Positions 17,589-25,177 of a DNA stretch of 64,000 nucleotides are shown piece after piece. Position numbers and translations under genes: made by a program. This DNA comes from Mycolicibacterium brumae (GTDB taxonomy: Bacteria > Actinomycetota > Actinomycetes > Mycobacteriales > Mycobacteriaceae). The stretch's first letter is position 1. Every line of letters begins with the position of its first letter. The stretch is from the NCBI RefSeq assembly GCF_025215495.1, contig NZ_CP104302.1, forward strand, positions 1,240,001 through 1,304,000, read 5' to 3'. Below the pieces are notes generated by a model. That model was not told the origin of the DNA and ran no database searches. It worked only from the letters and a program-made list of their open reading frames with translations.

Positions 17589-19267
17589 GACGTGCCTGCC
17601 GAACCGCCGGTCAGTCCGGCGACGATCTGCTTCTTGTCCACCTTGCCGACCGCGGTCTTCGGCAGCGTCGGCAGGGGAACCAGGGTGTCCGGGCGGCTGT
17701 GCGCGGACACGCCGCGGCCGTCGAGGAACTCGTTCAGCTCGGCGAGCGTGATCGTGCGCCCGGCGAACACCACTGCGGCGCAGATCTTCTCACCCAGATA
17801 CTCATCGGGCAGCGCGACAGCCGCGGCCGCGCCGATCGCCGGGTGGGTGAGCAGATGCTCCTCCAGGTCGGAGGCCGACACGGTCTCCCCGCCGCGGTGG
17901 ATGACGTCCTTGATCCGACCGGTCACCTCGACGTAGCCGGCGCGCGGGCCCTCGGCGAACACCCGCACCCGGTCGCCGCTGCGGTAGAAGCCGTCCGGGG
18001 TGAAGGACCGGGCGTTGGCGTCGTCGGCGCGGTAGTAGCCGTTGAGCGTGTACGGCCCGCGGACCAGCAATTCGCCCTCCTCGCCCGGGGCCACCTCGTC
18101 GCCGTTCTCATCGACCACGCGCAGCTCGTCGTGCGGGGACATCGGCCGGCCCTGGGTGTGCTCCACGACGTCGACCGGGTCGCCCGGGCGGGTGAAGTTC
18201 AGCATCCCCTCGGCCATCCCGAAGATCTGCCCCATTCCCTCCGACAGGTTCTGCCGGATGAAGCGGGCCTCCTCGGGCAGCATCCGGGAGCCGCCGACCT
18301 GCACGACGCGCAGGGTGCGCGGCAGCACCGGCTCCCAATCGCAGGCCTGGGCCCACATCTTGGCCAGCGCGTTGACCAGCCCGGTGACGGTGACCCGGTG
18401 CTTGTCGATCAGGGCGAACGTGTTCTCCGGGCTGGGGTCGTCGGTGAACACGGTGGGCGCGCCGACGCTCATCGAGCCCAGCAGGCCCGGGCAGCCGAGC
18501 GGGAAGTTGTGGCCGGCCGGCAGCGCGACGAGATACACGTCGTCGCCGGTCATGCCGTACGCCTGCGCGCAGGCCCGCGCGTTGTAGTGGTAGTCGTCGT
18601 GGGTGCGGGGGATCAGCTTGGGCAGTCCGGTGGTGCCGCCGGAGACCAGCAGCAGGGCCGGCGCCGCGGGGTCGACGGGTCCTCGGGCCGCGGCGGAACC
18701 GTCGGCCGGGGCGTCCAGATCGGCGGGGGTGAGCACCTGGCGCAGGCCCGGGTGCTCGGCCTGCAGGCCGGCGGCCATCTCCCGGTAGTCGAACCCGGTG
18801 GTGCTGGCCTGGGGTGGGATGATCAGCGCGACGGCGCCGCTGACGGCGGCGAAGTGGCCCAGCTCCGCGTGCCGGTGCCCGGGCAGGCACATCACCGGGA
18901 CCGCCCCGGCGCGCAGCAAGCCGAAGAACGTGACGGCGAAAGCGCAGGAGTTGGGCAACTGCAGCAGCACCCGGTCGCCGGGCCGGATGCCCCGGTCGGT
19001 CAGCGCGGCGGCCGTCCGGTCGGCGAGGGCGTCCAGCTCCGCGAAACTGTGACTGATGTGACAATCGATCACTGCGGGACGGTCCGGCCAGTGCTCGGCG
19101 GCGTCGGACAGCAGGGTGTCCAGAGGACGGCCCGCCCACAGCCCCTCAGCCCGGTACAGCTCTGCCCGGTCGGCCGGGAACGGGGCGAAACCGGTTGTGA
19201 GAGAAGTCGGTTCGGTTTCGACGGTCACCGTTGCGGCGGAAATGCGGGGGCTGGAGTTGGTGCTCAT
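17585..19267 (-). CDS. mbtA: Aryl acid-AMP ligase (2,3-DHB/salicylate-type), mycobactin starter activation
   Basis: 560 residues of the EntE/DhbE/MbtA family. It adenylates the aromatic acid and loads it on the MbtB aryl carrier domain. The P-loop is SGGTTGLPK (209-217). The aryl pocket segment is HNFPLGCPG (253-261): His, Asn and Phe contact the carboxyl and ring, and Cys259 at the DhbE Ser240 position marks monohydroxybenzoates (salicylate) rather than DHB. Gly258 replaces the Ala I recall in M. tuberculosis MbtA. The C-terminal lysine motif is GKVDKK. Divergent from mbtB across tandem IdeR boxes; overlaps the PKS start by 4 nt. Confidence 0.93.
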   Translation of the reverse strand: MSTNSSPRISAATVTVETEPTSLTTGFAPFPADRAELYRAEGLWAGRPLDTLLSDAAEHWPDRPAVIDCHISHSFAELDALADRTAAALTDRGIRPGDRVLLQLPNSCAFAVTFFGLLRAGAVPVMCLPGHRHAELGHFAAVSGAVALIIPPQASTTGFDYREMAAGLQAEHPGLRQVLTPADLDAPADGSAAARGPVDPAAPALLLVSGGTTGLPKLIPRTHDDYHYNARACAQAYGMTGDDVYLVALPAGHNFPLGCPGLLGSMSVGAPTVFTDDPSPENTFALIDKHRVTVTGLVNALAKMWAQACDWEPVLPRTLRVVQVGGSRMLPEEARFIRQNLSEGMGQIFGMAEGMLNFTRPGDPVDVVEHTQGRPMSPHDELRVVDENGDEVAPGEEGELLVRGPYTLNGYYRADDANARSFTPDGFYRSGDRVRVFAEGPRAGYVEVTGRIKDVIHRGGETVSASDLEEHLLTHPAIGAAAAVALPDEYLGEKICAAVVFAGRTITLAELNEFLDGRGVSAHSRPDTLVPLPTLPKTAVGKVDKKQIVAGLTGGSAGTS

Positions 19268-19308
19268 GATGGCGTGTGGACGACCTTCCGGGTGACTGCT
19301 TCCGGACG

Positions 19309-19314
19309 ATCCTA
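19309..19314 (-). promoter_or_regulatory. Candidate mbtA -10 element
   Basis: Read on the minus strand this is TAGGAT, matching TANNNT, 42 bp upstream of the mbtA ATG. It sits against the first IdeR box, so metal-loaded IdeR would block RNA polymerase here. Confidence 0.4.
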
Positions 19315-19315
19315 G

Positions 19316-19334
19316 CTAGGGTAGCCTCAACAAA
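19316..19334. promoter_or_regulatory. IdeR iron box 1, mbtA-mbtB divergent promoter
   Basis: The 19 bases starting CTAGGGTAGCC match the IdeR consensus TTAGGTTAGSCTAACCTAA at about 14 of 19 positions. Together with the next box it gives the tandem arrangement known from mycobacterial mbtA-mbtB regions. IdeR with Fe(II) would repress both divergent arms under iron sufficiency. Confidence 0.7.
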
Positions 19335-19335
19335 G

Positions 19336-19354
19336 TTAGCTTAGCCTCCGCTTA
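19336..19354. promoter_or_regulatory. IdeR iron box 2, mbtA-mbtB divergent promoter
   Basis: TTAGCTTAGCC and the following bases match the IdeR consensus at about 14 of 19 positions, with the left half nearly perfect. It is offset 20 bp, about two helical turns, from box 1, suiting side-by-side binding of IdeR dimers. It lies 64 bp upstream of the mbtB start. Confidence 0.7.
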
Positions 19355-19417
19355 AGAATTGGGTCTTGAACTCAATTAACAGCCGGGCCCAACTCGAAAG
19401 TTCGGGAGGATGAAATC

Positions 19418-22400
19418 GTGGGTCGCGCGGCGATGACTCCGACCGCGGTGCGCGACCAGGTCGCCGAACTGCTGGGCGTCGACGCTGAGACGCTGGACCC
19501 CGACGCCGACCTGATCGCCTCCGGGCTGGACTCCATCCGGATGATGTCGCTGTCGGGCCGGTGGCGCCGGCAGGGCATCGACGTCGGGTTCGCCGCGCTG
19601 TCGCAGAACCCGACCATCAGCGCCTGGGCCCGACTGCTGGGGGACCGCGCACCCGGCGACTCGGCGCCCTCGCAACCGTCCGAGCAGCGCGATGGCGCCG
19701 ATGAGAACCTCGACGAACCGTTCCCGCTGGCGCCGATCCAGCACGCGCTATGGCTGGGACGCAACGCCGAGCAGGCTCTCGGCGGGGTCGCGCCGCACCT
19801 CTATGTCGAGTTCGACTCCGTCGGCAGTGACATTGCGCCGGGCCTCTTCGGAGCTCGTACCTCGCCCCTCGAACCCGGCGGTGACATTGCGCCGGGCCTC
19901 TTCGGAGCTCGTACCTCGCCCCTCGAACCCGGCGGTGACATTGCGCCGGGCCTCTTCGGAGCTCGTACCTCGCCCCTCGAACCCGGCGGCGCCGTCGACC
20001 CGCAGCGGCTGCGGGTCGCAGCGGCCGCGCTGGCGCGGCGCCACCCCATGCTGCGGGTGCAGATCCTGCCCGACGGCCTGCAGCGCATCACCGATCGCAG
20101 CCTGCCGGTCACCATCAACGACCTGCGCGAACTGGACACCGCGACGGCCGACGCCCGGCTGGCCGAGATCCGGGACCGCAACTCTCACCAGATGCTCGAC
20201 GGCGAGGTGCTGCAGATCTCCCTGTCCCTGCTGCCCGGCGGCCGGAGCCGGCTGCACGTCGACATGGACATGTCGGCGGCTGATGCGGTCAGCTACCGCA
20301 ACTTCATGGCCGACCTGGCCGCGCTCTACAACGGCGCGCAGCTGCCCGACCTCGAATACACCTACCGGCAGTACCGCGCGGCGCTGACGGCCGAGAACGG
20401 CGTCCGGGACGCCGACCGGCAGTGGTGGGCCGAGCGCATCCCGACCCTGCCGGAACCACCGGCGCCGCCGCTGACCCCGGCCTCAGAACAAACCGACCCG
20501 CGCCGCACCGTCCGGCGCTGGCACTTCTTCACCGCCGAGCAGCGCGAGTCGCTGTTCACCGCCGCCCAGCGGCGCGGCGTCACCCCGGCCATGGCGATCG
20601 CCGGCTGCTACGCGGGCACCCTGGCCCGCTGGTCCACCAGCGAGCACTTCCTGCTCAACCTGCCGATGTTCGGCCGCGAGCCGTATCACCGCGACGTCGA
20701 CAAACTCGTCGGCGACTTCACCACCTCGCTGATGCTCGACGTCGATCTCACCGACGCGGACACCCCCGCCCAGCGCGGCCGGGTGCTGCAGGAGTCCATG
20801 CGGGCCTCCGCCGCGCACTCCAGCTATTCGGGCCTGTCGGTGCTGCGCGACCTGACCCGGCTGCGCGGCGTCCCCGCGCTGGCGCCGTTCGTCTTCACCA
20901 GCGCCCTCGGCCTCGGCGACCTGTTCGCCGGTGAGGTCACCGACGCGTTCGGCGACTGCGTGTGGCACATCTCGCAGGGGCCGCAGGTGCTGCTCGACGC
21001 CCAGGCCACCCCGTTCGACGGCGGGCTGCTGATCAACTGGGACGTGCGCGAGGAGGCGTTCCGCTCCGGCGTGGCCGACGCCATGTTCGCCGACCACATC
21101 GCCGAGCTGACCCGGCTCGCCGCCGACGACGCCGCCTGGGACACCGCCGCGGGCTCGGCCGTCCCGGTCGGCCAGCAGGCCATCCGCGACGCGCTCAACA
21201 GCGTCGCACCCCGGCCCAGCGGTGATCGATTGCACGACGGGTTCTTCCGGGCGGCCCAGGCCCAGCCGGACGCGACCGCGGTGATCGGCGCCGGCGCCGA
21301 ATGGACCTACCGGCAGCTGCGCGAGCAGGCGCTGGCGGTCTCGGCGACGCTGCGCCGCCGCGGCGTGCGCCCCGGCGACCTGGTGGCCGTGGTCGGCCCC
21401 AAGCATGCCGATCAGATCCCGGCGCTGTTGGGCGTGCACGCCGCAGGCGCGGCGTACCTGCCCATCGGCGCCGACCAGCCCACCGACCGCGCGGCCCGCA
21501 TCCTGGTCGGCGCCGACGTCCGGCTGGTCCTGCGCTGCGGGGGCGAAGACGCTGCGGCGCAACCGGATTCGAGCCTGAACATTCCGACGCTGCGGGTCTG
21601 CGACGCCATCGCGGCCGGCCTGCCCGAGGCAGCCGACACCGAACCGGTGGCGACCGACCCGACCGGGTTGGCCTACGTGCTGTTCACCTCCGGCTCCACC
21701 GGTGAGCCCAAGGGCGTCGAGGTCAGCCACGACGCCGCGATGAACACCGTCGAGTTCATCAACCGGCACTTCCGGATCGGGCCGGACGACCGGGCGCTCG
21801 CGCTGTCCACGCTGGAAGGCGACATCAGCGTCCTGGACGTGTTCGGCATGCTCAGCGCGGGCGGGACCATCGTGATGGTCGAGGAGAACCAGCGCCGCGA
21901 CCCCGACGCCTGGGTCGACCTGATCCAGGCGCGCCGAATCACCGTGCTGCACTGGCTGTCCGGCTGGCTGGAGATGCTGGTGGCGCTGAATCCGGTGGGC
22001 CGGATCGCGACCGTGCGGGTGGTTCCCACCGGTGGGGACTGGGTGCGCGCCGACATGGTCCGCGCGCTGCGCCGGCTGGCGCCCGGGGTACGGGTCGCCG
22101 GACTCGGTGGCGCCACCGAAACCGCCATCCACAACACCATCTGCGAACCCGGGGACCTGCCGCTGCAGTGGTCGGCCGTCCCGTTCGGCCGGCCGCTGCC
22201 CGGCAACGCCTGCCGGGTCGTCGCGGCCGACGGAACCGACTGCCCGGACTGGGTTCCCGGCGAACTCTGGGTGGGCGGGCGCGGAGTGGCCGACGGCTAC
22301 CGCGGCCGACCGGACCTGACCGCGGAGAAGTTTGTGGTTCACGACTCGATTCGCTGGTACCGCACCGGGGACCTGGCGCGCTACCTGCCCAACGGCTCAC

Positions 22401-23104
22401 TGGAGTTCATCGGACGCGCCGACCACCGGGTGAAGATCAGCGGCTACCGGGTCGAACTCGGCGAGGTCGAAGGCGCGCTGAACCGGATCAAGGCCGTCGA
22501 CGGCGCGGTCGCCGCCGTCGTGCCCGCCGCCGGAGCGCGGGCCGGAGTCCGGCTGGCCGCGCTGGTCGCCGTCACCGATCCGGCCATGACCGCTGCGCAG
22601 CTGACCCGCGCGCTCGCGGGATTCGTTCCGCCGCACATGATTCCGGATGTCCTGGTGCTCACCGACGCGATCCCGTACGGCGTCGGCGGAAAGACCGACC
22701 GCAAGGCCGCCGAAGCGCTGCTCGCGCAGGAGGCGCGCCGGGCCGACGCCGAACCCGCCGCCGGGCGACGCGAACCCGCCACACCGCTGGAGGCCGCGTT
22801 GGCCGACATCTTCGCCGGCGCGCTGGGCGCCGACGCCGTCGGGCCCGACGACGACTTCTTCCACCTCGGCGGCGACTCGGTGCTGGCCACCGCCTTGGTG
22901 GCCAGGGTGCGGGACTGGCTGGACACCCCGACCGTGATGGTCGCCGACGTCTTCGCCGCCCGCACCGCGGCCGGACTGGCCGCGCTGCTGGCCGGCCGCG
23001 AACCCGATCCGACCCGGCTGGCCGACGTCGCCGAGGTGTACCTGGAGGTCGCCGCCATGGACGCCGGTCAGGTGTCCGCGGCCCTGGAAGCGGAGTGCCG
23101 ATGA
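19418..23104 (+). CDS. mbtB: Mycobactin NRPS MbtB: aryl carrier, cyclisation, Ser/Thr adenylation, PCP
   Basis: 1228 residues. Aryl carrier (about 8-75) has Ser39 in GLDSI. The heterocyclisation domain (about 100-590) has the Cy motif D284-x4-D289-x2-S292 in place of HHxxxDG. The A domain (about 610-1110) has [31 protein letters not shown] and VKISGYRVELG. PCP has the Ser of LGGDSVL near residue 1153. It joins the aryl acid to Ser or Thr and forms the oxazoline. It lacks the C-terminal TE seen in the longer M. tuberculosis MbtB; a separate TE follows with an ATGA overlap. The GTG at 19418 is chosen because GGAGG at 19405-19409 is 8 bases upstream. A three-copy 18-residue repeat interrupts the Cy domain. 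Confidence 0.92.
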   Translation: MGRAAMTPTAVRDQVAELLGVDAETLDPDADLIASGLDSIRMMSLSGRWRRQGIDVGFAALSQNPTISAWARLLGDRAPGDSAPSQPSEQRDGADENLDEPFPLAPIQHALWLGRNAEQALGGVAPHLYVEFDSVGSDIAPGLFGARTSPLEPGGDIAPGLFGARTSPLEPGGDIAPGLFGARTSPLEPGGAVDPQRLRVAAAALARRHPMLRVQILPDGLQRITDRSLPVTINDLRELDTATADARLAEIRDRNSHQMLDGEVLQISLSLLPGGRSRLHVDMDMSAADAVSYRNFMADLAALYNGAQLPDLEYTYRQYRAALTAENGVRDADRQWWAERIPTLPEPPAPPLTPASEQTDPRRTVRRWHFFTAEQRESLFTAAQRRGVTPAMAIAGCYAGTLARWSTSEHFLLNLPMFGREPYHRDVDKLVGDFTTSLMLDVDLTDADTPAQRGRVLQESMRASAAHSSYSGLSVLRDLTRLRGVPALAPFVFTSALGLGDLFAGEVTDAFGDCVWHISQGPQVLLDAQATPFDGGLLINWDVREEAFRSGVADAMFADHIAELTRLAADDAAWDTAAGSAVPVGQQAIRDALNSVAPRPSGDRLHDGFFRAAQAQPDATAVIGAGAEWTYRQLREQALAVSATLRRRGVRPGDLVAVVGPKHADQIPALLGVHAAGAAYLPIGADQPTDRAARILVGADVRLVLRCGGEDAAAQPDSSLNIPTLRVCDAIAAGLPEAADTEPVATDPTGLAYVLFTSGSTGEPKGVEVSHDAAMNTVEFINRHFRIGPDDRALALSTLEGDISVLDVFGMLSAGGTIVMVEENQRRDPDAWVDLIQARRITVLHWLSGWLEMLVALNPVGRIATVRVVPTGGDWVRADMVRALRRLAPGVRVAGLGGATETAIHNTICEPGDLPLQWSAVPFGRPLPGNACRVVAADGTDCPDWVPGELWVGGRGVADGYRGRPDLTAEKFVVHDSIRWYRTGDLARYLPNGSLEFIGRADHRVKISGYRVELGEVEGALNRIKAVDGAVAAVVPAAGARAGVRLAALVAVTDPAMTAAQLTRALAGFVPPHMIPDVLVLTDAIPYGVGGKTDRKAAEALLAQEARRADAEPAAGRREPATPLEAALADIFAGALGADAVGPDDDFFHLGGDSVLATALVARVRDWLDTPTVMVADVFAARTAAGLAALLAGREPDPTRLADVAEVYLEVAAMDAGQVSAALEAECR
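19827..19988 (+). repeat. Three perfect 54-bp tandem repeats inside mbtB
   Basis: Units at 19827-19880, 19881-19934 and 19935-19988 are identical, each starting GTGACATTGCGCCGGGCC and ending TCGAACCCGGCG. As 54 is 18 codons the frame is kept, adding three copies of a DIAPGLFGARTSPLEPGG-type unit between ...VEFDSVG and VDPQRLR in the N-terminal part of the Cy domain, where homologs have a short loop. The unit is related to single copies in mbtE and mbtF. Perfect identity suggests recent expansion and possible copy-number variation. Confidence 0.93.
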
Positions 23105-23856
23105 CCGCAGCGCATCACGCCACCCTCAAACCCTGGGTGAAGCATTTCCCGCCATCTTCGAGCCCCGGCGAACCCGGCGCCGCCACCGTGCTGTTCCCGC
23201 ACGCCGGGGGAGCGGCCACCGCCCTGCGGCCGCTGGCCACGGCGCTGTCCACCCAGGGCGCGGACACCTTCGTCATGCAGTACCCGCAGCGGGCCGACCG
23301 GTTGGCCGACCCCGCCCCGGAAACCCTCGAGGCGCTGGCCGACGAACTGTTCGCCGCCGCCGACTGGCGCCGGGCCGGAGCGCTTCGGCTGTTCGGCCAC
23401 TGCATGGGCGCGCTGGTCGCCTTCGAATTCGCCCGTCGCGCCGAGAGCCAGGGCATCCCGGTGCCGGAAGTGTGGGTGTCGGCGGGCCAGGCGCCCTGGA
23501 CGGTGGCCGGATCGCCGCCGGCGCCGCTGGCCGATCACGAGGTGCTCGCCGACATGGTGGACCTCGACGGCACCGACCCACGGCTGCTCGCCGACCCGGA
23601 CTTCGTCGAGCTGCTGCTGATGGCGGTGCGGGCGGACTACTCCGCCTTCAACAACTACAGCTGCGACCGCAACGTCCGGATCGGCGCCGATGTGCACGCC
23701 CTCGGCGGCAGCGACGACCACCGGATCTCCGAAGACATGCTGCGCGGCTGGGAGTTCCACACCGACGGCGCGTTCACCTGCACCCTGTTCGACGGCGGCC
23801 ACTTCTACATCAACGACCACATCGACACCGTGGCGGAGCTGATCGGCCGTGGCTAG
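23101..23856 (+). CDS. mbtT: Type II thioesterase of the mycobactin locus
   Basis: 251 residues, alpha/beta hydrolase of the NRPS/PKS editing thioesterase family, which removes misprimed or stalled acyl groups from carrier domains. FPHAGGAATALRPLA is the usual N-terminal motif and DGGHFYIND holds the catalytic His. The nucleophile motif reads FGHCMGALVAFEF, with Cys101 (TGC at 23401-23403) where most members have Ser. Its ATG overlaps the mbtB stop, and its end overlaps mbtC by 8 nt. In M. tuberculosis a TE is fused to MbtB; here it is separate. The gene symbol follows usage for discrete mycobactin TEs. Confidence 0.85.
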   Translation: MTAAHHATLKPWVKHFPPSSSPGEPGAATVLFPHAGGAATALRPLATALSTQGADTFVMQYPQRADRLADPAPETLEALADELFAAADWRRAGALRLFGHCMGALVAFEFARRAESQGIPVPEVWVSAGQAPWTVAGSPPAPLADHEVLADMVDLDGTDPRLLADPDFVELLLMAVRADYSAFNNYSCDRNVRIGADVHALGGSDDHRISEDMLRGWEFHTDGAFTCTLFDGGHFYINDHIDTVAELIGRG

Positions 23857-25177
23857 CGCGAGCGATCACGACCCCGTCGTCATCGTCGGCATGGCGGTGG
23901 AAGGGCCCGGCGATGTCAGCACCCCCGACGAGTACTGGTCGCTGCTGAGCGGCGGGCGCGACGCGCTGACCCCGTTCCCGACCGACCGGGACTGGCCGGT
24001 CGCCGAACTGCTCGCCGGGTCGTTCCGCGACGGCTACACCCCGATCAGCAATCTCGGCGGATTCCTCTCCAGCGCAACGCACTTCGACCCCGGGTTCTTC
24101 GGCATCTCGCCGCGGGAGGCCGTCGCGATGGATCCGCAGCAACGACTCGCGCTCCGATTGGCCTGGCGCGCCGTGGAGAACAGCGGCGTCAACCCCGACG
24201 ACCTGGCCGGCCACGACGTCGGCTGCTACATCGGCGCGTCGATGCTCGAATACGGCCCGCCGATGTCGGAGTACTCCGAGCACAGCGGGCACCTGCTGAC
24301 CGGGACCTCGCTCGGGGTGATCTCCGGCCGGGTGGCCTACATCCTCGGGCTCGAAGGGCCCGCGCTGACCATCGACACCTCCTGCTCGTCGTCGCTGACC
24401 GCGCTGCACACCGCGGTGTCCGCGGTGCGGGCCGGTGACTGCGACCTCGCGCTGACCGGCGGCGTGGCGGTGCTCGGCGCCCCCGGCTACTTCGTCGAAT
24501 TCGCCAAGCAGCACGCGCTGTCCGCCGACGGCCGCTGCCGCCCGTACAGCGCGCAGGCCGGCGGCACGGTGTGGGCCGAAGGCGGCGCGATGTTCCTGCT
24601 GCAACGGCGATCCGCCGCCGAGCGCGACGGCCGCCCGGTGCTGGCCGAGGTGCTGGCCTGCTGCCTGAACTCCGACGGGTCCACGCCCGGCCTCACCGCG
24701 CCCAGCGAATCCGCGCAGGCCCGGCTGTTCCAACGCGCGATGGACCGCGCCGGCGTCGCCCCGGAGGACGTCGACGTGGTCGAGGGCCACGGCACCGGCA
24801 CCCGCCTCGGCGACCGCACCGAACTCCGGTCCCTGTCGGCCACCTACGGGGCCTGCGCGCCCGAGCGCGGGCCGGTGCTGGGATCGGTGAAATCCAATAT
24901 CGGCCACGCCCAGGCGGCCGCCGGCGCGATGGGCCTGGCCAAGGTCCTGGTGTCCGCCGAACACGGGCAGATCCCGCCGACCCTGCACGCCGAGACGCCC
25001 AGCGACCACATCGACTGGGACGCACAGGGCCTTCGGCTGGCCCGCACGCTGACCGACTGGCCGGCCACCGCGGGACGGCGGATCGGCGCAGTCTCCGCGT
25101 TCGGCATGAGCGGCACCAACGCGCACACCATCCTCGCCATGCCCGATCGCCGACCCCGCGTGGAGGCGCTGTGCTGA
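23849..25177 (+). CDS. mbtC: Stand-alone ketosynthase of the mycobactin PKS
   Basis: 442 residues. Beta-ketoacyl synthase with the active Cys in DTSCSSSLTALH, the first His in EGHGTGTRLGD (Gly where Ala is usual) and the second in KSNIGHAQAAAG. It acts with MbtD (AT-KR-ACP) to supply the beta-hydroxybutyrate-type unit of the mycobactin core. The GTG at 23849 overlaps the end of the TE gene; its own stop overlaps the mbtD start. About 440 residues is normal for MbtC. Confidence 0.92.
   Translation: MASASDHDPVVIVGMAVEGPGDVSTPDEYWSLLSGGRDALTPFPTDRDWPVAELLAGSFRDGYTPISNLGGFLSSATHFDPGFFGISPREAVAMDPQQRLALRLAWRAVENSGVNPDDLAGHDVGCYIGASMLEYGPPMSEYSEHSGHLLTGTSLGVISGRVAYILGLEGPALTIDTSCSSSLTALHTAVSAVRAGDCDLALTGGVAVLGAPGYFVEFAKQHALSADGRCRPYSAQAGGTVWAEGGAMFLLQRRSAAERDGRPVLAEVLACCLNSDGSTPGLTAPSESAQARLFQRAMDRAGVAPEDVDVVEGHGTGTRLGDRTELRSLSATYGACAPERGPVLGSVKSNIGHAQAAAGAMGLAKVLVSAEHGQIPPTLHAETPSDHIDWDAQGLRLARTLTDWPATAGRRIGAVSAFGMSGTNAHTILAMPDRRPRVEALC

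Noticed and set aside
19410..19436. Eight-codon frame MKSWVARR before mbtB as a leader peptide
   Set aside because: Its ATG is immediately after the SD (no spacing) and the SD suits the GTG at 19418; no regulatory residue run.
19827..19988. CRISPR-like array
   Set aside because: Units are contiguous without spacers and encode protein in frame; no cas genes in the window.
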